In this document: piece after piece, positions 47,671-57,994 of the stretch
Position numbering within the stretch: position 1 is the first letter of the stretch
How the letters are laid out: every line of letters starts with the position of its first letter
Source of the DNA: Rotaria macrura
Taxonomy: Eukaryota > Rotifera > Eurotatoria > Philodinida > Philodinidae
DNA length: 64,000 bases
Assembly (NCBI GenBank): GCA_900239685.1
Contig: OENT01000609.1
Location: 28,954 to 92,953 of the forward strand
Reading direction: 5' to 3'
Program-made: the position numbers and the translations under genes
Notes under the pieces: generated by a model
The model's database searches: none
Told to the model about the DNA's origin: nothing
Seen by the model: only the letters and a program-made list of their open reading frames with translations

Positions 47671-49842
47671 CTCGAGTTTAAATTCAAGAACGGCTTGGAA
47701 TATTAAAAAATGTATCAGAATAATGCTAACTATTATACGATAACAATAGTATCTTCTTTGTTTTCCAATAAATCATACGGAAAGCAAAGATTTGAAAATC
47801 ATAGCATGACTTCGATTTCATACCATTTCTTAATCGAAATCAATGGAGTATTCGATAAGCTGATTTCAAATTCGAAATTCTGTGTTGCCTATGAGATATC
47901 AACTTGTTTTGAATATACATATAAACGTGCTACAAAATAATTAAAATGTACCTCTGTTGAAGATTCCAAGAGTTTTTTGTGTAATAGTCACAAAACGCTA
48001 TGAATATCACCATGAATATATACTCAATAAGACGAGTTTAATTGTCAATGTAGATATTATTTCATCACTCCTAGATTCTCATTCCATATACTTCTACATC
48101 CATATCCTCAATTTTAAAGCTTTAATTTATGATTGTTCTACATAAATCAATGTAATAGACATCTAAAACATACCTCAATATAACAATCTAAGTAATATGT
48201 GAAACACGTTTTATGATAATTTCAATTATATTATTCTGCAAGTTTATCTTCGCCTTCACATCGTCACATTCTCTTTTATTCACTTCACCCAATCAGATCA
48301 ATATACTTTCTATTTTTTATGAATATCTGATCCAGACGCTAAGCTTGCATAGACAGCAGCTTTATGTCGTTCCAATAATTACCGATTCAATGTTATAAAT
48401 TAAAGCAGAAACATAATTCTTGCTTGAAAACAGAGCAAATCCGTCATATAAAACCTAATTCTAGTCATCATCACCGTTATTTTCATCCTCGCATTTGTTT
48501 TTCACACTAACAAAGGTCGAGTTCTGCATTAGTGGGGCGAATTTTTCGATCAAATCTATTGCAATTGCTGTATATAAAGCCAATGATGCCAATGTCTCAT
48601 TCAAGTACTCCGTCTACATGGTACACTATTTGAACCAGTTCAGTCATTAAAAATTGTATATGTGAAAATGCCGGAAATTTTCAACTTGTGTCTGTGAGTG
48701 GGTTCACTCAGTAGCTCTCTTCATCCTCAGTAGAATTGAAGAAGAAGAAGAATACCCTAGCCTTTTCGGCTACCTTTTGGTATATCCTACAGTCAGCATA
48801 CTTTTCATTTTTTTTGCATCAGAGCATATCATGACATCTTTTCAATTTATTTCCATTTAATTATTTCTATTCTGAGTAACTCAAGTAAGTCAAATCTTGG
48901 GCTGAGACTGACATTGAGTTGTTCCGATCTCCAGCAGACCACTTCAGAGTTTTTCTCTCTGGACCAATGATCGAGGAAGACATGTCCTCGAGTGATCAAT
49001 GATCGAGAAATAGTTTTGAAAAAGACAGATTTGAAAAATGTATGTTTCACATGCTCAATCATGTTGTTTATATACAGTTGTGCATGAAAAACAAACCTGT
49101 GAATGGCTAGCCAGAAGATAGAATGCGACACATTTTCATGCTGAAGATCATGGCACAAAAATAATGACACATAAACGTGCGACCCATTTTATTTTAGTGT
49201 GAATCAAATCATTATCTGAAATAAAGCATGCACAAATTTCAAATGGATCCACTTCCATAAAACAATTTCGAAGTTTTCCAGGCTTCATTCAAGATTTAAC
49301 GCTTTAAAACGAAGTTCCTGTTCCATTTAAACTGTAGCTGAGAGTGTGGCTGACTGATAAGATTCTGAAGATGCAAGGACCTTAGATTTATATTCGCTCA
49401 TTCGCTCATTCACACACCCACACCTAGACCCTTCAGCACACTAGTATAAGTAAAGATGTAAACATGCATGGTGACGAAGAATTTCAGAAACGACTTGGTA
49501 GAATATGTTATTACTTCTTTCAGGTGTTTTTTAAATAGAGACAACATTGTTAGTATGTCTCTGGCAAACAATTTTCTCCAAAATTTGTTTCTTAAATACA
49601 TTATCATGTGGATCTTATCACATTTTAGTGCGTTATGATAAGAGTGCGGGGAAGACAGAAAAAATAAAAATCATATTTTGCATGTAAGTTATCAATATTT
49701 ATCTAAGTCGTTCTAATGTCCATACCACACTGTTTCTTTCTTTATCGATTTTAAAAAGCTTTTATAACTACTACATCAAAATAGTAGTATTCTTCAACTG
49801 CTTCAACTTGTTTTCAACAAGGCCAACGTATTCTACAGCATC
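47671..49842. other. Intergenic, nothing recognised
   Basis: The first part includes the TIR/SAM 3' end with AATAAA at 47767-47772. A short GAAGAAGAAGAA run lies near 48740. No gene is supported. Confidence 0.55.
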
Positions 49843-50417
49843 ATGTCAACATTCTACTATACACTAGCTAATCCGGTCTTCACTAATTATGCTTTTTATG
49901 CAGCTGCATCAACTACTAAAATGATGGCCATGTGTCATTGCTTACTGGTCGACAACGATTTTCTAAAAATGTAAAAACCTGATTTGTTTCTTTTTTCTCT
50001 GCATGCTTTAAGTGGTTTTCATCAATGTGTTACAGGTATTCTCTAATCCTGAAGATCTTGCACTAGGTAATAAGAGACATGCGCAAGTTACACTATCTGA
50101 TCCAGATGTTGAACGAGTTCGTCGAAATCATTTGAACGATATGGAAAATATCATACCATTCGTTCTAATTGGGTCTCTTTATGTTGCAACTAATCCGACT
50201 CCAAGTGTAGCTCTTTGGCACTTTCGTATCTTTTTCTTTTCGCGTATATTTCACACGATTGCATACCAGGTAGTGTAATATTCATTGTCAGATGTAGATA
50301 TTTTTGTCTTTGTTGAAGCTTCCATTACCTCAACCATCACGAGCTCTGGGTTTCATTGTTGGCTATGCAACAACAATCTCAATGGCTGTTCAATTGTTCC
50401 GTGCTCTTCTAAAATGA
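49843..50417 (+). CDS. MGST1: Microsomal glutathione S-transferase 1-like (MAPEG), with 1-nt frame break
   Basis: A membrane-embedded glutathione transferase/peroxidase of the MAPEG family. Exons 49843-49970, 50036-50269 and 50319-50417, with short introns. Motifs: ANPVFTNYAFYAAASTTKMM in the first helix; VFSNPEDLALG; the signature DVERVRRNHLNDMENIIPF; HFRIFFFSRIFHTIAYQ; LPLPQPSRALGFIVGY in the third exon. These match animal MGST1 closely. Exon 1 has 128 nt, one short of a whole number of codons: the reading KMMAMCHC must switch frame before LTGRQRFSKN (around 49935-49945) to join exon 2 in phase. This is either a sequencing/assembly error or a recent inactivating mutation; all other parts look intact. 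Confidence 0.85.
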
Positions 50418-51766
50418 TTCGATAGGCTCAGAGACAAGATAACTAATTTGACATTTGATGAACTTTGATTGATTAATGTGTACTTTAAACGATTAAGAAC
50501 TCTACGCCTATGAAATAGCAGTGAATTATTTGACGGAAAAGGGTGATGATGAGAGATGTACAGCAGTAGATGCAATTTGTTCTTACGTTTTAATTTTGTC
50601 TCATACTTACTAGTAAATAATTTAGAATCACTGATTTGAACAAGTTGACGGTGATAGATGGGATGTCGATCGTAAGACAGATTGAAACTAGATGGTAGTC
50701 AAGTTGAGCTCGAAACCGAAACTCGGTGTGAAGCAATGTATGGCGACCGGGACCAATTGCTAAACAGTGCTTCGCATCGTAAAAAAATGGCAGATGCGTT
50801 TCAATGAAGCCGCAAACAATCAACATTCGATTGTTGCCATAATATAAGCGAGAAAATTTGATTTTTCATGAAACCAGAGAAGTCTTTTCATGAACAACAG
50901 ATGTTTAGCAACGAATAGGTACAGTTGTATCGAACACCATTGACATGAGCGAAGAAAAGTTGAATTTTGTTCAAATTTCCGATGATAGGATTGAAAGCAA
51001 CCTAGTTCCGCACTTAGTGGTTGAGCCATGCTATTTCGCTATCTTGATTATGATGCTTTATCAAAAAGGCAACAGTTTGAGACTGCATTGCTTGTCTTTG
51101 TTTTATTTGCATACGAATCGATTTCTACGAATCAAATGTCGTTTATGATTTTTAAAATGAAAATGCATACCAGTCATGTTCTCATTCTTGTTGAGTATCT
51201 AGAAGTGGAAATAATTGGAGAAAGAATGACATTGACAGCGTCGTATCCTGAAAAGTCCATCATTTGAAGAATTTTTACGAAGTAGAATTCGAAAGTCTGC
51301 TAACTTATGTATTCTTTTTAAACAGATGTTTATCACTAATGTTCATTGTAACCACTATGACCAACAACCACAGCCATGCGTTCTAAAAGTGCCAATAATC
51401 TTTTATTGAGTCTTAACCGAATGAAATCATTCAGAATAAAAAAATGTCCTGCTATTCATTGATTTCGATATATTATTTATTTTTCTCTCAATCAACACAG
51501 CGATGCATAGATAGAATATCAATGAGATAACATAAATATCAGAATAAATAGAAAACATGAATATTACAATTAGGCGAAATCAATAAAAGAATAAATAATT
51601 TCTTGCAATCGCACTTGCACTGGACCCAGTCCGGTAGGAAGTAGGAACAGTACTGGAACAGTATCGAATCGGTTGAGAAATATCAACCGTGTAGATAAAT
51701 ACCGAAAATTCATCGGTTAAAACTTTTAAATAATGACTTTCCTTTTGCTGTCTTTTGTCGAACTCT
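50418..51766. other. Intergenic; one GC-richer patch of unknown nature
   Basis: Sequence at about 50600-51050 is less AT-rich than its surroundings and holds overlapping open frames of 65-80 codons on both strands, none recognisable. It may be an unidentified exon or relic. Confidence 0.4.
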
Positions 51767-51768
51767 TA

Positions 51769-52742
51769 ACAGGTGGTCGGAAAGTTTTGGCACAAAATGT
51801 TTGTTTCTTTTTGGTCCACTCGAAAATATTTCAGACGAGTCGAAATCTATGGGTTAGAAGCAGAATTTCATGTTCTTTCAGAATATGAGTTTAGAAGTTA
51901 TGTGTCAGTTTTTGTTCGAGAGAAGTAAGGGAATCTTTGAAAGACCTGAAAAATTAGTTTGGACGGAACATGTGAGCCGAAGTTTCTGGGCACAATGTTT
52001 ATTCATTTTAGCCTACTTAAAAGTATTTCAAACAAATCAAATGCATAAGTTAGAACCAGAATTTTGTCCTGTTTCTGAATATGGGTTTAGGAATTTTGTA
52101 TCTATTTATTGTTCAAGAGCAGTGAAGAAATCTTTGAAAAGCCTTAGAAATTAATTTGGACGATGCATAAACAACTTTTTTCTAAAGTATAGTTACCATT
52201 TTTGAAATTGCTAAACGTTATCGGACACGATAGTTTTGTAGAGCGGACACCTATCTACAAAATGTGATAGTGAATTAAGTTGTAACTTTTACACAAGTGA
52301 AGTTGTATGTTTTTTGTTAGGAACTCCTTTTGTTAAAAACACCTTGTGGTCAAAAAGTCAATTTCTCAAAAATGAGGGTATAGGAAAAACAAAGATTCAG
52401 ATATCTTGTCTAACAACCAAACAGAACTCCAATATTACATTTTGTAAGGCAAATTTTTCTCCACTAACTGATAGAGTCATAAAGGTTCCAACCTTTAGTT
52501 TCGAATTACAATAGTTAAAATATAAAAAACTACGAAAAACTTTTCCGTCCAAACTAATTTTTCAGGTCTTTTAAAGATTCCCTTACTTCTCTCGAACAAA
52601 AACTGACACATAACTTCTAAACTCATATTCTGAAAGAACATGAAATTCTGCTTCTAATCCATAGATTTCGACTCGTCTGGAATATTTTCGAGTGGACCAA
52701 AAAGAAACAAACATTTTGTGCCAAAACTTTCCGACCACCCGT
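51769..52742. mobile_element. Tc1/mariner-type non-autonomous element with 200-bp inverted repeats
   Basis: 974 bp flanked by TA on both sides (51767-51768 and 52743-52744), the target duplication of Tc1/mariner elements. Terminal inverted repeats 51769-51968 and 52543-52742 differ at only about four positions, so insertion or conversion is recent. The terminus reads ACAGGTGGTCGGAAAG. A diverged second copy of the left repeat follows it directly (51968-52161). No transposase is encoded: the interior carries only short, unrecognised frames. Confidence 0.9.
51968..52161 (+). repeat. Diverged tandem copy of the left terminal inverted repeat
   Basis: This segment (ACATGTGAGCCGAAG ... TTAATTTGGAC) aligns along its length with the outer left repeat at 51769-51967, in the same orientation. 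It is clearly more diverged from that repeat than the two outer repeats are from each other. No matching second copy was seen inside the right end. Confidence 0.75.
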
Positions 52743-52744
52743 TA

Positions 52745-54652
52745 TATAGTTTTGAAGAAAATACTGAATGTAAATTTTTAGTCGCAGTTTGGTGAATCTT
52801 CCTACCCATTAGGCAGATTGCCATTACGAACAATAATAGGTACCTAGTTTTCCACTTCTTCAATATTATAGATATTATATTTTAGGCGAGTTCAGCATCA
52901 AAGTCACAACATGCCTCGTAATAAGCTTTTTTTAGCAAAACTATGTTTTGTGAGTTTAACTATCAATTTGATGAAATGATGCGCTATTGATCTATAGACA
53001 TATATATATATAGTGTTTCGAAATTGTCGAAAATAAAAAATTTCTTCAGCTTAGTATAAATGTTGGTTGAGTAGCTCTATTTAACAATTAGCTAATCGAT
53101 TTCATAGCTCAAATTGACTCTACCGCTTCATAGAATATTTTGACTAGCTGGACAGATTTTCAAGCAGTCAGCTCGTGTGTTCACTGTTTGGTTCACAGAA
53201 ATTTCACTCGCTCTAAAGTAGTTTGTAATCCACTTTGTTTATCAGTAAGATCAGATCTTTTTACAGATTTATAAATGGTTCCAACCCAGTACCACGCTTA
53301 AATGAATATGCACCCAAGGCAAGTTTGTTAAGAACTTAGTTTTCTTCATCATCGAGCCTGATATCAATTTAAAATCTTTCTTGCTCTCTTTTGACAGTAA
53401 TACATTCTTTTCGTATTGATCAATGGAAACAATGTATTTGACTTTAGTCAGTGAATTTCTGATTTATGAGGTGGTAGATCACTGGAGAAAATATTCATGG
53501 CTCCAGATCATGAGTGACCATAGAACTCGGTCGTATCCGGCACTAATTAGTTATTTCACACTAGAATTTCATTTTATCATATTCAACTACATAGAACTCT
53601 ATGCTTCATGAGTCAAATTTCACACGAGATAGCGATCAAAGGATACTATCAATCTTTTTTTTTCATCTGTTTGTGTACTGTCTGGAATTGTGTAAAATTC
53701 TGTGTTACCGACGGTAAGATAATCTGTTTTTGTCTGTTTAAATTAGAGTTGCACACCATCGAATCAAGAACTCCACTCATTACAACAGAATACGGATCAG
53801 AATTCTATTCATATTTTGCAGAATCTTGTTTTCTCAAAAGGACCTGGATCGAAATTCTGTTCTCCAAAACGAAACGTGGTCCTCATTGACTTAAGCGTTC
53901 GTTATCATATTTGAAACACAATCGTTTACAAATTACGATTGTGCAAATTTAAAGCTGTCCATTACATTTATTTCGTCTTCAAAGGTTCTTTTTCTATTCA
54001 TCAATCCGTAAGCTATATCTTTACATATATTCAACTATATATTCAAAAGCAAACATGCTTATTAAAAGCTGATGCTTCCTAAACGTAGGAATACCGTTGG
54101 GTTAAGTATTTTTCTATACGAATAAAAAACCTGCTGGTTAATGAGAGCGTTACCGACACTATTTTTCTTGAACTGTTATTTAATTTTTGAGAATCTATTG
54201 CAACTTACCTATGATCAAAATATTTTTCAACATCCACGTCTGCATTATAAGTATTGAGTCAGTCTTCAACGATGTCAACACCTATCCCCTTTTTTTCTAA
54301 TTTTCGTAAATATGTAAGAAGTGAGTCTTCTGCAAGGCCAAGAGTTTTATTCAAATAACAACTTTTTTTAAATTTACCCGTAAATAGCATACTTCTTTGA
54401 GACGGATACCGTCTTGAAGTTACGAAATTGTAACTTCAACTATCTGAGATCTCAAATGCCGATATATCGTGCAATTTGATGATGGCTGCATGTGATCAGT
54501 TTTATATTTACAGTTACCTCTCAGCGAATATTTTAAAGATCAAAGTCGATGAAAACTTTAAATTGAGTTGCAGAAAAAGTCTCATATTCAAAGAATCAGT
54601 ATCTTGATATTTCAAAAGACTATTATTTATTATAATGGTAGATATAATCACA
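52745..54652. other. Intergenic, nothing recognised
   Basis: AT-rich, with an AT run near 53000. Short frames at 53.4-53.9 kb lack any domain. The right end holds the 3' UTR of the minus-strand TPR/MYND gene, with AATAAA (minus) at 54626-54631. Confidence 0.55.
54626..54631 (-). promoter_or_regulatory. Polyadenylation signal of the HEPN-like/MYND gene
   Basis: AATAAA on the minus strand, 22 nt beyond the stop codon, implying a very short 3' UTR. Confidence 0.6.
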
Positions 54653-57600
54653 TTAGTTACATATTAACTTATGACCGTATTGTTTCCAATCGATTTTTTG
54701 GCATTCAGCTGAACAATAGAGAGCCGATCTGCACTTGCCACAAGCATGTAAAGCATTTTCTTTACCACAACATCGACACATCTTTTTTACATTGTGAGTA
54801 TCTCCATGTAAAATAATCGATGAAACATCGTCAACCCGAATAGCCGGTTTCCCATCCGCCGCCATGCGCATGTACGGATTTAGAATACTAATTTTAGTAC
54901 CGTGCGTGTACGTGTCTTTGATCAGTGAAGAACCTTCCAATGCTGGAATATTATAAATAAATAATCGCTCCAAATCACCGTTGTCATCTTCAACTGGTAG
55001 CCATATCGATGGTTCAACGACGGGGGATAATTCAAAAATAATGACCGACAATACATAGCCTTGATAAACATGATCTTTCGTCGGATTCATTTCACGTAGA
55101 GTAATTGGTTTCAATCCGATCAATGAAGCAGGTGAGTTTTGATGCAGACGAGGTTTGACTGTACAGGTTCGATACGTCTGATTCGGTGACAGTTTACGTT
55201 TATCAGCGATAGCTGCTCGATGAGATCGAAGGATGTCGATTCGTCGTGGATCAGAGAGACGTGATTTAGGTTTTTGCGCATCAATAACTGATTCAACCAT
55301 CGACATATCAGAAGTATCCGATTTCAGTTGAAATATTTTGGATAAAAGTAGTTTGCTATTTGATTTATACGGTAAAAAAAACGGTAATTGTTGTTTTTCG
55401 GCTTCAACACCTTTCTCATAATATTTTTCTGCAAGTTCAAAGTTATTTTCTATCTGCCTGTTCATAATATAACAAGACGAAATCGAATAATATGCTTCTG
55501 GTACCTTGCGATGATCGGGTGGTGCGTTTTTGAGAAATTTATTGTATGCTGTCACCGATTCATTCTGATCAGTCTGCTTGGTGAGTTTTAGGAAAGCAGC
55601 TCGATCATAAAGTAACATCACATTATTTGGATCCAATTCAAGGGCAACATTACAATCTGCCAAGCCTTGTTCATACTTCTCCAGAAAAGCATAAAGTGAA
55701 CCTCGAAGCTCCCAGAAGAAATGGGATTTCGGATACATTCGAATACAGACCGTTAGAAACGCAATTGTAGACTCTAATGAGTTCATATGCAAAAAGCTGT
55801 AACATACACGAGCATCTTCGTCTAACTCTGAATGTTTGGAGTTACATTGAGTGATTACACGATCAACTACCAGTTTCACTTCATCAAGTAGATCTTCTGG
55901 AATTTGAATAACAATGTGTTCGCTTCTAACACTTGTTGCAAGTTCAGTGATGAGACGAGAGTCTCTGTCAATATTCGAAATGGCGGCATCTGCGAAGATT
56001 CCTATTGCTTGAAGAAAATGATTTTGTGCGTTTAACAATCTTTTGGCAAATTGAGAACCATTGTGTGAGTGTTGTTCCAGCAATAGCCGATCGAAAATTC
56101 TCGTACATCTTCCTCTTGGTTGCGGCACGGGTTTCAATGATTGAACCGTTTTTCCAAACTCTTTTACGGCGCTATATGCTCGGGTAGCATCAGGGTGATC
56201 GGCCAGCATTTTTCGTTCGATGCGCTCGTTATAATTCATGCTACTGGTTGCCAAACCCCTCTGTTTTTCCCACGCTTCAACATTTAATGTCTTGAATTGT
56301 TTTCGTTCATGTTCGGCTGCATCTTGAAAGTGTTTCAAGCGCTCATTAGCTAACATACTATGATTTTCACTCGCCCATTTGCACCACTGTTCCGCACCTT
56401 GAAAGTCTTTTTTTTCGAAGAGCAATAAAGCTAAATTCATAGCCGCATTCTGTTCACCGCGTACAGCAGATAAATGAAGTAATTGTTCCGATTTAATTAA
56501 ATCTTTTGTGACACCTTTACCACTGCCGTACATAAGTCCCAAGTTATTGGCAGCAGTTGCACTACCATGATCTGATGCACGTTGATACCATTCAGACGCC
56601 TTCAAATAATCTGTTTCAAAGCCTACGCCCGTTTCATAGTGCAGTCCGAGTGAATGTTCAGCTTCTGCAACTCCTACATTGGGCACAGGACATTTTTCCG
56701 ACATCGTAGGACTTTGAGCAGCTGCTTGTTTCAACAGTTGAATAGCTGTTTGCATATCTTTGTTCACTCCTAGTCCTCGCATATGAAGTAGCGCAAGATT
56801 GTACATGCCTTCAGCATTACCAAGACGAACAGCTTTTGCATAAAATTTGGCAGCTAATGCATAGTTCTGCTTCACATCATCATCGCCATCTCTATATTGA
56901 TGGCCAGTAAACACAGCATCTTTACCTGGATCATGTTTTCTGATCATGTCAATGAATTCTTTTTGCTGCTCAACAGTGTAACCCATTTTTGCGGACAGCT
57001 CATTCAGTTGTTCACGAGTTGTTCTCGGCATATTTCGTGGATCGAGATGATCCTGTCGATCATAGTAATGCTTCTTTTCGAGAGCAAAGTCACGCGAATT
57101 TTTCATCGCAGTATTAGTCGGATCGAGAGCAAGAGCTCTATCATATGAATGCACTGCTTTTTCAAACTCACCGAGTGCTACGTACGATTGACCAATACGA
57201 CAATACACTTTTGGCCAAGTTGGACGAAGGTCACGCGCATGTTCAGCGTCTTGTAGAGCAAGATATCTCGAATCGGCTGATGATTCAACTTTGGCCATTT
57301 CGTGTTTCTCTAAGTATGCAGCAGCCCGATTCGAATAGAGTATAGAGCGATCATAGTTACTCAAGCCGGCGAGAATGAGTGCTTGCGAAAACCATTTTAA
57401 AGCATCATCAAATCTTTTTTCCTTATAGGCTTCGTTACCAAGATCTTTAAGACGTTTAGCTTCGGCCGTATTTTCAACATTCATCGGTTCGTCATGATAC
57501 TTTGAGTCACCTTTATTTAACTTTAGATCTTCAATTACACTGACATCATCACCAAACGATATTAATATTGATGATAAACGTGACCAAATATTTTCGAATT

Positions 57601-57994
57601 CTGTGTCCAAAATAGATTTTGACGGATGATGGGCATTATCATTTCGAATAGTTACTATTTGTAATAAATCATTGTTTTGTACATGGATTTTTTGTTTATT
57701 GATCTTATCAATGTGTCTTACGGGTTTAGTTTCGCGGAGGACTACAGCTATTGTTGTCAAATCCCATTGGTTTGTGTCTCCAGTTTTTAACATCATTTTT
57801 TGAATATTGCCAAAATTTTTATAAATTTTTTGGCCAATACCCGTAATATATGCATGGCCATCTGTCGAAGTGTCCTGCCACTGTTGACCGGTAAATAGAA
57901 GCCATCTAGCTTTGAACAATTTTCGCAACACAAGGCATGAATGAGCTAGTAATAGCTCTATTTTAAACCAATTTTGAGTATTTGAATCTATCAT
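54653..57994 (-). CDS. HEPN-like/TPR/Sel1/TPR/MYND-finger protein
   Basis: An intronless 1113-aa frame. Residues about 1-155 resemble the DZIP3/hRUL138-like HEPN domain (LRKLFKARWLLFTGQQW, then NQWDLTTIAVVLRETK). R117-NDNA-H122 fits the HEPN ribonuclease motif R-x4-6-H. Residues 179-320 are Hop/STI1-like TPRs (RLKDLGNEAYKEKRFDDALK; YDRALALDP). Residues about 365-560 are Sel1-like repeats (AEGMYNLALLHMRGLGV; ATAANNLGLMYGSGKGV). A second TPR block follows at about 740-900 (WELRGSLYAFLEKYEQGLAD). The C-terminus is a MYND zinc finger with C1073, C1076, C1085, C1088, C1094, C1098, H1108 and C1112. Likely a cytosolic scaffold with an RNA-cleaving or RNA-binding N-terminus. Polyadenylation signal AATAAA at 54626-54631 (minus), 22 nt past the stop. 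Function otherwise unknown. Confidence 0.88.
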   Translation of the reverse strand: MIDSNTQNWFKIELLLAHSCLVLRKLFKARWLLFTGQQWQDTSTDGHAYITGIGQKIYKNFGNIQKMMLKTGDTNQWDLTTIAVVLRETKPVRHIDKINKQKIHVQNNDLLQIVTIRNDNAHHPSKSILDTEFENIWSRLSSILISFGDDVSVIEDLKLNKGDSKYHDEPMNVENTAEAKRLKDLGNEAYKEKRFDDALKWFSQALILAGLSNYDRSILYSNRAAAYLEKHEMAKVESSADSRYLALQDAEHARDLRPTWPKVYCRIGQSYVALGEFEKAVHSYDRALALDPTNTAMKNSRDFALEKKHYYDRQDHLDPRNMPRTTREQLNELSAKMGYTVEQQKEFIDMIRKHDPGKDAVFTGHQYRDGDDDVKQNYALAAKFYAKAVRLGNAEGMYNLALLHMRGLGVNKDMQTAIQLLKQAAAQSPTMSEKCPVPNVGVAEAEHSLGLHYETGVGFETDYLKASEWYQRASDHGSATAANNLGLMYGSGKGVTKDLIKSEQLLHLSAVRGEQNAAMNLALLLFEKKDFQGAEQWCKWASENHSMLANERLKHFQDAAEHERKQFKTLNVEAWEKQRGLATSSMNYNERIERKMLADHPDATRAYSAVKEFGKTVQSLKPVPQPRGRCTRIFDRLLLEQHSHNGSQFAKRLLNAQNHFLQAIGIFADAAISNIDRDSRLITELATSVRSEHIVIQIPEDLLDEVKLVVDRVITQCNSKHSELDEDARVCYSFLHMNSLESTIAFLTVCIRMYPKSHFFWELRGSLYAFLEKYEQGLADCNVALELDPNNVMLLYDRAAFLKLTKQTDQNESVTAYNKFLKNAPPDHRKVPEAYYSISSCYIMNRQIENNFELAEKYYEKGVEAEKQQLPFFLPYKSNSKLLLSKIFQLKSDTSDMSMVESVIDAQKPKSRLSDPRRIDILRSHRAAIADKRKLSPNQTYRTCTVKPRLHQNSPASLIGLKPITLREMNPTKDHVYQGYVLSVIIFELSPVVEPSIWLPVEDDNGDLERLFIYNIPALEGSSLIKDTYTHGTKISILNPYMRMAADGKPAIRVDDVSSIILHGDTHNVKKMCRCCGKENALHACGKCRSALYCSAECQKIDWKQYGHKLICN

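Noticed and set aside
49405-49430. CACACCCACACC resembling a bdelloid telomere repeat (CCCACA)
   Set aside because: Fewer than two units, within a CA-rich stretch; no array or adjacent retroelement.
50590-51030. Possible gene in the GC-richer patch after MGST1
   Set aside because: Overlapping frames on both strands, no domain recognised, no consistent splice model. Left as unknown.
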